64,000 bases of DNA from Vicinamibacterales bacterium (GTDB lineage: Bacteria; Acidobacteriota; Vicinamibacteria; Vicinamibacterales; UBA823). The DNA lies in NCBI GenBank assembly GCA_036012125.1, contig DASCOS010000011.1:1-64000 (forward strand). The letters run 5' to 3'. The notes beneath the pieces were generated by a model. That model had not been told where the DNA came from, made no database searches, and saw only the letters and a program-made list of their open reading frames with translations. Positions 26,193 to 35,103 of this stretch are shown here, piece after piece; the first letter of the stretch is position 1; every line of letters begins with the position of its first letter. The translations under genes were made by a program, and so were the position numbers.

Positions 26193-27326
26193 ATGGTGCT
26201 CCGCGACCTAATAGTGGAGCGGGCCCGTAAGAACGGCCCGCTCACCTTCGTGGAGTACATGGAGTTGGCGCTGTACCATCCCGAGCTTGGTTACTACACA
26301 CGCGCGTCCCAACGCTCTGGCCGTGCAGGTGATTTTTTCACCAGCGTCGACGTTGGAACTCTTTTCGGTCAGTTGCTGGCCGTGCAGTTTGAGGAGATGT
26401 GGTCGCTCGTCAATCAATCTGATAAAGAAGAACCACTGTTCGACATTGTCGAGGCTGGCGCTGGTAATGGACGCTTATCCCGAGACGTGTTGAGTGCGGC
26501 AAGCTTGGTCCCGAGTTTCTACGACTCTATCCGACTCCATCTCGTAGAACGCAGCATCAACGCCCGTTCCGAGCAGCCTGCTGTGCTCGGAACCCATATT
26601 GACAAACTCGTTTACAGCAATGACGAGCTACCTCACGCGATCCGCGGTGTCATATTCGCCAACGAGCTCCTCGACGCATTTCCCGTTCATCGGGTCACAA
26701 TGACCGCAGACGGACTGCGTGAGATCCGCGTGGACGCGGACGGTGATCGCCTAGTCGAACGGCTACAGCCTGTTCAGACGCCAACCTTGTTGAAGTATTT
26801 AGACAAGCTTAAGGTCACGTTACCGATTAACTCCTCTGCCGAAATTAATCTACTTGCACTAGATTGGGTCCAGACAGCGGCCAATCAGCTTCATGAAGGC
26901 TTTATCGTGCTCATCGACTACGGCCATGATGCGCTGCAGCTCTACGGCTCCGCACAACGTCACGGAACGTTGGCTGCATACCGTCAACACGTCCAAGCAC
27001 CGAGCAGAGCTTTATGGCTAAATGAACCAGGCGACTGGGATCTTACGTCGCACGTCGACCTCACATCGTTGACTCGTTGCGCCGAACAATGCGGACTTCT
27101 GTGTCTCGGCTCACTCGACCAAACCTATTTCCTACTTGGACTCGGCAGTGCGGACATCCTTTCAAGCCAGCCAGATAATAGTCTTGACGAGCTCAAACAA
27201 CGTCTCGCCGCAAAGACGCTGTTCATGCCAGGTGGACTAGGTAGCACACACAAAGTATTGGTCTTCGCTAATGGCGTTGGTTCGCCAGCACTCCGTGGCT
27301 GTTCTTACGGTACGCGGTTGACCTAG
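26193..27326 (+). CDS. SAM-dependent methyltransferase, MidA/NDUFAF7 family
   Basis: A 377-residue protein with the family start MVLRDLIVERARKNGPLTFVEYMELALYHPELGYY and a SAM-binding glycine motif in DIVEAGAGNGRLSRDVL (about residue 85-100). FANELLDAFPVHRV and IDYGHDALQLYG are further family blocks. The mitochondrial relative methylates an arginine of a complex I subunit; the bacterial role is mostly unknown. No complex I gene is near. It follows the HtrA gene by 18 bases. No clear ribosome binding site precedes the ATG. Confidence 0.85.
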   Translation: MVLRDLIVERARKNGPLTFVEYMELALYHPELGYYTRASQRSGRAGDFFTSVDVGTLFGQLLAVQFEEMWSLVNQSDKEEPLFDIVEAGAGNGRLSRDVLSAASLVPSFYDSIRLHLVERSINARSEQPAVLGTHIDKLVYSNDELPHAIRGVIFANELLDAFPVHRVTMTADGLREIRVDADGDRLVERLQPVQTPTLLKYLDKLKVTLPINSSAEINLLALDWVQTAANQLHEGFIVLIDYGHDALQLYGSAQRHGTLAAYRQHVQAPSRALWLNEPGDWDLTSHVDLTSLTRCAEQCGLLCLGSLDQTYFLLGLGSADILSSQPDNSLDELKQRLAAKTLFMPGGLGSTHKVLVFANGVGSPALRGCSYGTRLT

Positions 27327-27407
27327 ATGCGCGGTGGAGGGCAAGCGCCGCGGGCAGGTTATCGCTATAATTTTCTGGACCAAGTTATAGACACGGAACA
27401 CTGAAGG

Positions 27408-27968
27408 ATGAACCGTCCTCTGGAACGCGAAGTCAAACTCAGGTACTCCAAGCCAGATGAGGCCAGAGAAGCGATACTTAAGACCGGCGCAAGGCTGATG
27501 CGCAGACGAAGGCTTCAGCAGGATTCCTTACTAGATACCGACGATGGCACACTGAATCGCCAAAATTCGACATTGCGTGTTCGTGTAGAGTCTGAACAAG
27601 CCACCGTAACATTTAAGGGCCCGACGATTTCATCGACGATGAAATTACGCGAAGAACTGGAAACACCTGTTGGTGACGGTCCCACGGTACTCAGAATGCT
27701 TGAACGAATCGGTTTCACAATCGCATTTCGCTATGAGAAGTATCGCGAAGAGTTCAGGAGCGGTGATGTCATAGTAGCCATCGATGAAACACCAACTGGG
27801 ACCTTTGTCGAACTTGAAGGTTCGGCACAGGGCATCGAGGCGCTTACAGTGCAACTGGGTCGGGCGCAGTCTGACTACATAACCGAAACCTATTACGAGC
27901 TTTTCATGCAGACAGGAAACGCTGACACGACCGCGAGTCCACACATGATATTCGGAAGTGTAACGTGA
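27408..27968 (+). CDS. CYTH-domain protein (class IV adenylate cyclase/triphosphatase-like)
   Basis: A 186-residue CYTH (triphosphate tunnel) enzyme. The N-terminal signature NRPLEREVKLRY contains the ExExK-type motif. Later basic and acidic tunnel residues include STLRVRVESEQATVTFKGP, KLREELETPV, YEKYREEF and VAIDETPTGTFVELEG. The family includes thiamine- or inorganic-triphosphatases and class IV adenylate cyclases; the two cannot be told apart here. Its stop overlaps the next gene's start, so it is translationally coupled to a sugar nucleotidyltransferase. TATAAT (27366-27371) lies 37 bases upstream without a good -35. Confidence 0.85.
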   Translation: MNRPLEREVKLRYSKPDEAREAILKTGARLMRRRRLQQDSLLDTDDGTLNRQNSTLRVRVESEQATVTFKGPTISSTMKLREELETPVGDGPTVLRMLERIGFTIAFRYEKYREEFRSGDVIVAIDETPTGTFVELEGSAQGIEALTVQLGRAQSDYITETYYELFMQTGNADTTASPHMIFGSVT

Positions 27969-28942
27969 CAAATATGCTTCCGACTCAGGCCTTAGTGTTG
28001 ACCGCAGGTCTCGGCAAGCGCCTTCGTCCTCTCAGCAACATCCGTGCCAAACCGGCCATCCCGGTTGCAGGCGAGCCACTCGTGCATCGTCTACTGCGCT
28101 GGTTAGTTGGTCAGGGTGTTCGGGATGCAGTGCTGAATCTTCACTACCTCCCAAACACGATTACAGGTGTTATTGGCGATGGAAGCGAACTCGGCCTCCG
28201 CATACGTTACACATGGGAACCGCGTTTACTTGGCTCGGCTGGTGGACCGCGCACGATGCTACCGTTACTGGACCCCTGTTCAACGTTTATTGTCAACGGT
28301 GACACCCTCACCGACATGTCTCTTGAACGATTGGCCGACGAACATAAGCAGAGCGGCGCTAGGGTCACTCTGGCAGTTACCGACAATCCCGATCCCACCC
28401 GGTACGGTGGAGTCACCGTAGACGATAGCGGATGGGTCCGCGAGTTCTTACCACCGGGTCACCAAGCGCCTTCTAAGCATTTTGTTGGTGTGCAACTGGT
28501 TGAGCCAAGCGTGTTTGATCAACTAACTTTGGGAGAACCCGCTTCATCAGTGGGCGGACTATATACGGGTCTGATAGCTTCCGAACCTCGTAGCATTCGT
28601 GCGCATAGAATCTCTGGGCGTTTCCTCGACATTGGTACACCGGCGGACTATTTGGAAACCTCGCTCGCACTTGCTCCCGAGGGCGGACTTTCAAAAATTA
28701 CTGGTGCCGGTAGTAGCGTTGATCCCTCGGCCAAGCTAGTTCGGACAGCCATCTGGGACCGAGTCACCGTAGAGGCGAATTGTGAGCTGACTGACTGTAT
28801 TCTCACCGACGGGGTGGAACTCCCATCGGGCAGTCGGTTTACACAACAGGTCCTCTTGCTGCAACCTGGTTCGGCAGAGCCTCTAGTGACTCCTCTAGTC
28901 GCCAAACCAGCTTCACCGCCGGAAGGTGCGACTGGAGCATGA
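27965..28942 (+). CDS. Sugar-1-phosphate nucleotidyltransferase (MurU/ManC-like) with left-handed-helix tail
   Basis: A 325-residue protein. The N-terminal signature ALVLTAGLGKRLRPLSNIRAKPAIPVAG is a nucleotidyltransferase fold, with the metal-binding Asp in FIVNGDTLTDM. The C-terminal 70 residues have hexapeptide-like turns (GSSVDPSAKLVRTAIWDRVTVE), a left-handed beta helix as in mannose-1-phosphate guanylyltransferases; this is longer than P. putida MurU. The GTG start at 27965 overlaps the previous stop, and an ATG at 27974 is possible. It overlaps the next gene by ATGA. With the AmgK-like kinase it could make UDP-N-acetylmuramate from recycled sugar, but the substrate is inferred from the neighbour. 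Confidence 0.8.
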   Translation: MTNMLPTQALVLTAGLGKRLRPLSNIRAKPAIPVAGEPLVHRLLRWLVGQGVRDAVLNLHYLPNTITGVIGDGSELGLRIRYTWEPRLLGSAGGPRTMLPLLDPCSTFIVNGDTLTDMSLERLADEHKQSGARVTLAVTDNPDPTRYGGVTVDDSGWVREFLPPGHQAPSKHFVGVQLVEPSVFDQLTLGEPASSVGGLYTGLIASEPRSIRAHRISGRFLDIGTPADYLETSLALAPEGGLSKITGAGSSVDPSAKLVRTAIWDRVTVEANCELTDCILTDGVELPSGSRFTQQVLLLQPGSAEPLVTPLVAKPASPPEGATGA

Positions 28943-29967
28943 CACAGCAACCATCTCAACCCGTCAACGAGCCGTGGCGTAATCGCGTCAAACAGTTCCT
29001 TGAACAGAGCCAGCTCGCAGAAGTAGGTGCTCCAACCGTTCCTTTGACTGGTGACGCCTCCAATCGACGCTACTTTCGTGTGATTCCTAGGAGTGGCGAA
29101 TCGTTTGTCCTAGCCTTGTACGATAAATCGTTTAGGTCTGAAACACTTTCGTTTATCAAGGTGGCCTCACTGTTGGAGCAGATGGAGGTGTCGGTACCCG
29201 TGGTCCTTGAACATGCTTCCGATCTCGGAGTATTGGCACTACAGGACCTAGGTGACGTTACGCTGCAGGCCCACCTAGGCACCAGTTCCACCAATGACCA
29301 TATAGCAGTCTACCAAGAAGCGGTCGATCTCATTACGGTGATACAACGGAAGGGTCTAGCAATGGCCGCACCAGGAGTATTACCTTTCACGGTCAATTTC
29401 GATGTCAAGAAGTTCATGTGGGAGCTTAATTACTTCGCTGAACACTTTCTAGAGGGCTATCGTGGTGTGACGCTAAACGACGAGGCGCGCCGGGACATCT
29501 CTCAAGAATTCCAAAATTTGTCTGAGGAGCTTGCTAATGAACCTCAGGTCCTCTGCCACCGCGACTACCATAGCCGCAACTTGATGCTGCATAACGAACG
29601 CCTATATGTCATCGATTTTCAGGACGCGCGATTGGGTCCGGCCACCTACGACCTTGTCTCGTTGCTACGTGATTCTTACGCCGACCTGAAGGAAGAAACG
29701 ATTGAAGACTTGATTGATCGCTTCTTAGCCAATACGCACGTTTCCCTACCTGCGGACAAGTTCCGACGGCAGTTCGATGCGATGGCTCTTCAGCGAAACC
29801 TCAAGGCCCTCGGCACATTCGGATATCAGACATCCATTCGCCGAAATCCTGTCTACATCCAGTATATCCCTCGCACAATTCACTACCTGCGCCGAACATT
29901 TGACCGGAACCCGCGCTTTGATTCCCTTCGTGGTGCACTCGCTCCCTTCCTACAAGAAATCGGGTAA
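28939..29967 (+). CDS. amgK: AmgK-like sugar kinase (APH-fold phosphotransferase)
   Basis: A 342-residue aminoglycoside-phosphotransferase-fold kinase. The N-terminus has the family block PLTGDASNRRYFRVIP. The catalytic motif is in CHRDYHSRNLMLHNERLYVIDFQDARLG, split as HRDYHSRN (base Asp, Asn) and IDFQDARLG (metal-binding Asp). Length and motifs match the AmgK family, in which characterised members phosphorylate N-acetylmuramate or N-acetylglucosamine on the anomeric carbon to feed MurU. It overlaps the nucleotidyltransferase by ATGA, the same kinase/transferase pairing as in Pseudomonas. Assignment of the sugar rests on family and context. Confidence 0.78.
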   Translation: MTQQPSQPVNEPWRNRVKQFLEQSQLAEVGAPTVPLTGDASNRRYFRVIPRSGESFVLALYDKSFRSETLSFIKVASLLEQMEVSVPVVLEHASDLGVLALQDLGDVTLQAHLGTSSTNDHIAVYQEAVDLITVIQRKGLAMAAPGVLPFTVNFDVKKFMWELNYFAEHFLEGYRGVTLNDEARRDISQEFQNLSEELANEPQVLCHRDYHSRNLMLHNERLYVIDFQDARLGPATYDLVSLLRDSYADLKEETIEDLIDRFLANTHVSLPADKFRRQFDAMALQRNLKALGTFGYQTSIRRNPVYIQYIPRTIHYLRRTFDRNPRFDSLRGALAPFLQEIG

Positions 29968-30195
29968 ACAGGGATGACCATGGGGAACACGACGAGCACC
30001 CGGTCCCATTCGGGGGTTCCATCGACTGGTCGACAGATCTGATGACCGTGCAAGAGATCGGCTACGATTGTACGTGGGCCCTCATGGTAGGCCATAGTCG
30101 AGATCTGGAAAACAGACCTTGGCACCGTCTGTCGGGTCCGCACTCATATTGAGTAGTTACTAGGCTGACTTAATAAGCTCGGACTGACCAATTCT

Positions 30196-31488
30196 ATGAC
30201 CGCCTACATTGAGAAAATCGCGGATTTTGAAGGACAGCAAGTCACTCTTCGTGGTTGGCTACACAAGCGCCGCTCAAGTGGAAAGATTCATTTTTTGACC
30301 GTGCGGGATGGCACAGGTTTCATCCAAGCCGTGATGTCGAAATCTGTGGTTGGCGAGGAAGCCTTCCACCGTGCTGATCATCTTGGCCAAGAAACATCAC
30401 TCGCTGTTAAGGGAACAGTCCGTGCCGACAAGCGAGCCCCGGGTGGTTACGAAATTGATGTGACACATTTTAGTGTCATCGGAGAGTCAACCGGATACCC
30501 AATCACCAACAAGGAACATGGCGTGGACTACTTGCTCGACCGACGGCACCTGTGGATCCGGTCGCCGCGGCAGCAGGCGATTCTGAGGATCCGTCATGCC
30601 GTCGTAGACGCTGTACGCGACTTCTTCAACAATCGGAACTTCACACTTGCGGATACACCAATTTTCACCCCGGCTGCGTGCGAAGGAACGACTACCCTCT
30701 TCCCTGTCCAGTACTTCGACGAGACAACGGCATACCTAGCGCAAAGTGGACAGCTATACAACGAAGCGAACATCATGGCACTGGGTCGAGTCTACTGCTT
30801 TGGCCCGACGTTCCGGGCTGAGAAATCCAAGACTCGCCGCCACTTAACGGAATTTTGGATGGTCGAGCCGGAAATGGCATTCGCAACGCTCGATGATGCG
30901 ATCGAACTTGGCGAGGCCCTTGTGGTGACTATCGTGGCACGGGTGCTGGAGACACGGCGGCAAGAGTTAGAGATGCTCAACCGTAACATCGCTGCCCTTG
31001 AACGGGTGCGAGCACCGTTCCCCAGAATTACCTACGATGAGGCCGTGGACCTCCTGAAGCTAAAAGGACAACAGTTCGAGTGGGGTGGTGATTTCGGCGG
31101 CACTGATGAGACCGTGCTCGCAGAACAGTTCGACCGGCCGGTCGTCGTACATCGATTCCCATCTGCAATTAAAGCTTTTTATATGAAATCTGATCCAGAA
31201 CGACCAGAGCTGTCACTTTCAGTGGATTTCCTCGCACCTGAAGGATATGGTGAAATCATTGGTGGCGGAGAACGCTTGGATGACCTTGACGAGCTACTTG
31301 CTAGGATTGAGAAACACAATCTCCCGAAAGAATCCTTCGAGTGGTATCTTGACCTACGGCGTTACGGAACCGTGCCGCACTCGGGGTTTGGAATGGGAAT
31401 CGAGCGTGTCCTGACCTGGATTTGCGGTTTGGAACACTTACGGGAAACGATCCCTTATCCCCGAATGCTTTATCGAATGTATCCGTAG
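30196..31488 (+). CDS. asnS: Asparaginyl-tRNA synthetase
   Basis: A 430-residue class IIb aminoacyl-tRNA synthetase. The N-terminal OB-fold anticodon-binding domain is at about 1-110 ([24 protein letters not shown]). Class II motif 2 is in [27 protein letters not shown], seen in parts [15 protein letters not shown]. Motif 3 is [16 protein letters not shown] near the C-terminus. [16 protein letters not shown] is typical of AsnRS. The upstream 228-base gap (29968-30195) shows no gene that I support. There is no T-box leader. Confidence 0.95.
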   Translation: MTAYIEKIADFEGQQVTLRGWLHKRRSSGKIHFLTVRDGTGFIQAVMSKSVVGEEAFHRADHLGQETSLAVKGTVRADKRAPGGYEIDVTHFSVIGESTGYPITNKEHGVDYLLDRRHLWIRSPRQQAILRIRHAVVDAVRDFFNNRNFTLADTPIFTPAACEGTTTLFPVQYFDETTAYLAQSGQLYNEANIMALGRVYCFGPTFRAEKSKTRRHLTEFWMVEPEMAFATLDDAIELGEALVVTIVARVLETRRQELEMLNRNIAALERVRAPFPRITYDEAVDLLKLKGQQFEWGGDFGGTDETVLAEQFDRPVVVHRFPSAIKAFYMKSDPERPELSLSVDFLAPEGYGEIIGGGERLDDLDELLARIEKHNLPKESFEWYLDLRRYGTVPHSGFGMGIERVLTWICGLEHLRETIPYPRMLYRMYP

Positions 31489-31564
31489 TGGACCAAACTG
31501 TACTCACAAAACATCCAGTCGGCCGATTGGGTACCGGTGGATCACGCTCCGCCACTTCTGATTT

Positions 31565-32944
31565 ATGAAAATTGGTTTTGTCTCGCTCGGGTGCCCGAAG
31601 AACCTCGTGGATACTGAAGTGATGCTCGGCCTCGCCGAGCAGGCCGGTCATGAAGTGACGAACCGAGCGGACGGGGCTGACGTCATCGTAGTAAATACCT
31701 GCGCCTTCATTGATAAGGCGAAGGAGGAATCGATCGAAACCATTCTCGAAATGGCTCGTCACAAGCAGAACGGCACCTGCCGTCGTCTTGTTGTCACCGG
31801 TTGTCTGGCAGAGCGCTATAAAGCAGACTTGCGGCAGGAAATGCCGGAAATCGATGTGGTACTCGGCACTGATGGTGTTCCTGACATTGTTAGAGCTCTA
31901 AATGAGCAGCCTCAAGGGTCTGGAACCCAAGTGCAATTGTTCCGCAATCATTTAGAAGCAACGAGCTCAGCACCTAGCGTGAAACAGCTGAAATACCTTT
32001 ACGACGCTGATACACCACGGCGACGAACTACGGCATCCCATCTAGCCTATGTGAAAGTGGCGGAAGGTTGCGACTACTCTTGTGCGTTCTGCATCATTCC
32101 GACATTGCGCGGGGGCTATCGAAGCCGCCCTCCCGATTCCATCGTAACTGAGGCTCGTACGATGGCAGAGCGTGGCGTGAAGGAGCTTATCCTAATCTCG
32201 CAGGACACAACGATGTACGGGTTGGATCGCAACGACCGCGGAGCACTATCCAGACTGCTACATGCGTTGAATGATATTGATGGCCTGGAGTGGATCCGCT
32301 TGTTGTATCTCTATCCGACAACGATTGGTGCCGATACGATTGACGCAATTGCAGATTGCGACAAAGTCTGTAATTACATCGACCTGCCTTTACAACACGC
32401 TGCAGACCGGCTGTTGAAACGGATGGGACGACCGGGCACGCGGATGAGCTATGAACTGCTACTTGAATCTATTCGCCACCGGATACCCGAAGTGGCACTG
32501 CGCACGACATTCATCGTAGGTTTTCCCGGTGAAACTGACGAGGATTTCCGTGTACTTTGTGATTTTATTGAGAATGTACGCTTCGATCATATCGGCGTTT
32601 TTATCTATTCTCACGAAGAAGGCACACGGGCCTTCGCTCTCACCGATGACGTATCCAGTGACACGAAAGCTCGTCGACGGCAGGAATTGATGCTACGCCA
32701 GCGGAAAATCGTGGAACGTCGCCAAGCGGAACGCGTCGGGCAAAAGATTCGTGTACTCGTCGAGGGCCGTTCCAAAGAACATCCTCTTGTGGTGCAGGCT
32801 CGATGGGCGGGCCAAGCCCCGGAGATTGACTCTGTCACCTACCTTACCGAATGCGATCCTTCTCAGTTTGCCCCGGGTCGACTCGTGGACGCCGAAATTC
32901 TTGGCGGTCATGACTACGATCTTTTTGCCCGTCCATTGCCGTAG
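31565..32944 (+). CDS. rimO: Ribosomal protein S12 methylthiotransferase RimO
   Basis: A 459-residue radical-SAM enzyme that adds a methylthio group to an Asp of ribosomal protein S12. The N-terminal UPF0004 domain carries CPKNLVD, NTCAF and TGCLAERY, whose three cysteines bind the second Fe-S cluster. The radical-SAM cluster motif is CDYSCAFCIIP (CxxxCxxC, about residue 175). A TRAM domain ends the protein (VLVEGRSKEHPLVVQARW). The YIDLPLQHAADRLLKRMGRP and FIVGFPGET motifs are typical. It lies 76 bases after asnS and just before the rimP leader. Confidence 0.95.
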   Translation: MKIGFVSLGCPKNLVDTEVMLGLAEQAGHEVTNRADGADVIVVNTCAFIDKAKEESIETILEMARHKQNGTCRRLVVTGCLAERYKADLRQEMPEIDVVLGTDGVPDIVRALNEQPQGSGTQVQLFRNHLEATSSAPSVKQLKYLYDADTPRRRTTASHLAYVKVAEGCDYSCAFCIIPTLRGGYRSRPPDSIVTEARTMAERGVKELILISQDTTMYGLDRNDRGALSRLLHALNDIDGLEWIRLLYLYPTTIGADTIDAIADCDKVCNYIDLPLQHAADRLLKRMGRPGTRMSYELLLESIRHRIPEVALRTTFIVGFPGETDEDFRVLCDFIENVRFDHIGVFIYSHEEGTRAFALTDDVSSDTKARRRQELMLRQRKIVERRQAERVGQKIRVLVEGRSKEHPLVVQARWAGQAPEIDSVTYLTECDPSQFAPGRLVDAEILGGHDYDLFARPLP

Positions 32945-32964
32945 TAATTCCGTCGTGATAACAT
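32936..32964 (+). promoter_or_regulatory. Possible promoter of the rimP-nusA-infB cluster
   Basis: TTGCCG (32936-32941) and TAACAT (32959-32964) are 17 bases apart, across the rimO stop and just before the leader hairpin. Each box matches its consensus at four of six positions, so this is a moderate candidate. Confidence 0.4.
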
Positions 32965-32996
32965 CGCTGTTCTCGGTCCTCGGGGATCGAGATGGA

Positions 32997-33024
32997 GTGG
33001 GCGCGTGCCCACTTTTTGTGTTTT
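32997..33024 (+). promoter_or_regulatory. Terminator-like leader hairpin upstream of rimP
   Basis: GTGGGC (32997-33002) and GCCCAC (33007-33012) form a perfect 6-bp stem with a 4-base loop (GCGT), followed by TTTTTGTGTTTT. It looks like an intrinsic terminator placed 34 bases before rimP, after a possible promoter and a short leader. Similar rimP leaders are reported in other bacteria and are thought to be attenuators; NusA, encoded just downstream, modulates pausing at such hairpins. It could equally just end the rimO transcript. Confidence 0.65.
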
Positions 33025-33046
33025 AAGTGGCACCGTCAGTTGAATT

Positions 33047-33532
33047 GTGGGTCTTTCACTCACGGAGAAGCGGCGGCAGATATTCGCCATAGCTGAGCGC
33101 GTAGCCAGCGGTCATGGCGTGGAGGTATTCGACGTCCAACTACGAAGAGAATCGATAGGCTGGGTCCTGCGGGTGGTGTTGGACCGCCAGGACTCGGGTG
33201 TGGACGACGATAGTATCAGCGTCGATGACTGCCAGAAGGTTAGCCAAGATCTCAACGCCGTGCTCGATGTCGAGGATGCGCTGGATCACGCTTACATCCT
33301 TGAGGTGTCATCGCCTGGGCTGGACCGACCATTACGAACACCAGGTGAATATCAGAGGTTCGTTGGTCGGTTGGCGCAGATTGTCGTCTCTGAAGCTATC
33401 AATGGACAAACTTTTCTAAAAGGACGCATCCAAGAGGTAACCGACGGCACAGTCCTTTTGGAGAGTAACTCCCGACTACATCGGGTGCCGTTCGAGATTA
33501 TTAGTCGAGCAAAACTGGAAGTAGAATTTTGA
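33047..33532 (+). CDS. rimP: Ribosome maturation factor RimP
   Basis: A 161-residue protein needed for 30S subunit assembly. The N-terminal alpha/beta domain ends near LEVSSPGLDRPLRTPGEYQRF, the family signature. A C-terminal SH3-like barrel (GRLAQIVVSE, GRIQEVTDGTVLLES) binds S12. The GTG start is the first plausible codon after the leader. It begins the cluster rimP-nusA-infB. Confidence 0.93.
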   Translation: MGLSLTEKRRQIFAIAERVASGHGVEVFDVQLRRESIGWVLRVVLDRQDSGVDDDSISVDDCQKVSQDLNAVLDVEDALDHAYILEVSSPGLDRPLRTPGEYQRFVGRLAQIVVSEAINGQTFLKGRIQEVTDGTVLLESNSRLHRVPFEIISRAKLEVEF

Positions 33533-33544
33533 TAAGAAACCATC

Positions 33545-35065
33545 ATGAGTAATCCGCTACAACACACTATTGAGGCACTCGCGAAGGAAAAAGGCCTCGA
33601 ACCAGACGTCATCATTGCGGCAATAGAGGATGCGGTTTTGGCAGCCTCGCGTAAGTACTACAAGTCGAATGAGGATCTTCGTACGAAGTTCAATGCCGAG
33701 ACTGGTGAGGTTGAGCTATTTGCAGTGCGTCAAATTGTCAATGAGGTGACGGATTCCGAAACTGAAATCTCATTGGAGGAGGCGCAGGAACTCTATGGCG
33801 CCGAAGCGGAAGTCGACATGCGGATTGAATTCCCGAAAGCAACTGATGTGCTTGGACGGATCGCAGCCCAGACGGCCAAGCAGGTCATTTTTCAAAAGGT
33901 CCGGGAAGCTGAACGAGAAAATATCTACGCGGAGTACTGCGACCGAGTTGGTGAGGTCATCAACGGTCTTGTCAAGCGATTCGAGAGCGGCGACGTCATC
34001 GTTGAAATGGGTTGGGTCGAAGCGCTTCTACCCCGGAAAGAACAGTCACGGGTCGAGAACTACACTGCGGGCGATCGTGTCCGGGCTGTGATCAAGGAGG
34101 TCAACCGGGTCGCAAAGGGACCACAGATTACACTGTCGCGCACCGATCCAGCCCTTCTCATTAAGCTATTCGATCAAGAAGTACCAGAAATCTATGACGG
34201 AACGGTGCAAATCCGAGGTGCCGTGCGCGAAGCCGGTGATCGAGCAAAGGTGGCAGTCTTTTCACGTGAGCGGGACGTAGACCCGGTGGGTGCTTGTGTT
34301 GGAATGAAAGGTACTCGCGTTCAGTCGATCATCCGAGAACTTCGGGGCGAGAAGATCGATATCGTTGAATGGTCAGATGACCCAGTCGTACTGGTGACTA
34401 ATGCCATCAGTCCTGCGCGGGTACAGCGAGTCACGGTCATCGACGAGGCTGAGAAGGTAATGGAGGTTGTCGTCGAGGATAGACAGCTTTCCCTCGCGAT
34501 TGGAAAAAAGGGTCAAAATGTTCGCTTAGCCGCAAAATTGACTGGTTGGAAAATCGACATTAAGAGTGAAGAAGAAAAACGGCGTGAGGTCGAGGCGCAG
34601 TTCGAAGGATTCGACGCTGAGCGCGCCCAAGCCGATATAGCAGCAGCGTTACTCTCCCTTCGGGGTTTCGATGAGGGCATGTGGCAGACACTACAAGATT
34701 CATCATTGAATACGGCCGAGCCCCTGATCCACCTGGCAACTCAGGAATTGGAACAGATTCTCGGTATTAGCGATGAGCTTGCAAAGGCCATTCAGAAGGT
34801 GGCCCTGGACACTGTGAGCGCACGTCGGCCAGCTGAGGCCCTTGATGCGCTTTTTGGTTCCGGTCCAGACCAGGTAGAGACCCCGGTCGACGGAGGTGAG
34901 ACTCCGGCGTCGGCTTCATCTGACACCATATCCGAGACGCCGGAGGCCGCCACTAGTGAAGTGGCAGCCGACCAAACCGACATTAAATCAGAGAACGTGG
35001 TGGACCCTATTACTGTCGACACATCCACCAGCGAAACAGTGGAGAAACAAGAACCGTCGAAATAG
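33545..35065 (+). CDS. nusA: Transcription termination/antitermination factor NusA
   Basis: A 506-residue RNA polymerase-binding factor. Domains in order are the N-terminal domain (1-130), S1 (about 135-200, RFESGDVIVEMGWVEALLP), KH1 and KH2 (about 230-345, with GACVGMKGTRVQSIIREL and LAIGKKGQNVRLAAKLTGW). Then come helix-hairpin-helix-type acidic repeats (about 395-430) and a Glu/Thr/Ser-rich tail. It lies 12 bases after rimP and 38 bases before infB. The ylxR gene, often found between nusA and infB in other bacteria, is absent. Confidence 0.95.
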   Translation: MSNPLQHTIEALAKEKGLEPDVIIAAIEDAVLAASRKYYKSNEDLRTKFNAETGEVELFAVRQIVNEVTDSETEISLEEAQELYGAEAEVDMRIEFPKATDVLGRIAAQTAKQVIFQKVREAERENIYAEYCDRVGEVINGLVKRFESGDVIVEMGWVEALLPRKEQSRVENYTAGDRVRAVIKEVNRVAKGPQITLSRTDPALLIKLFDQEVPEIYDGTVQIRGAVREAGDRAKVAVFSRERDVDPVGACVGMKGTRVQSIIRELRGEKIDIVEWSDDPVVLVTNAISPARVQRVTVIDEAEKVMEVVVEDRQLSLAIGKKGQNVRLAAKLTGWKIDIKSEEEKRREVEAQFEGFDAERAQADIAAALLSLRGFDEGMWQTLQDSSLNTAEPLIHLATQELEQILGISDELAKAIQKVALDTVSARRPAEALDALFGSGPDQVETPVDGGETPASASSDTISETPEAATSEVAADQTDIKSENVVDPITVDTSTSETVEKQEPSK

Positions 35066-35103
35066 ATACGAATACCGACTACAAAGACCGAGACGAGGAT
35101 ACG

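Noticed and set aside
29883-30143. 86-codon minus-strand frame upstream of asnS
   Set aside because: Overlaps the amgK end on the opposite strand; no start signal or domain. I also looked for a tRNA or T-box here and found none.
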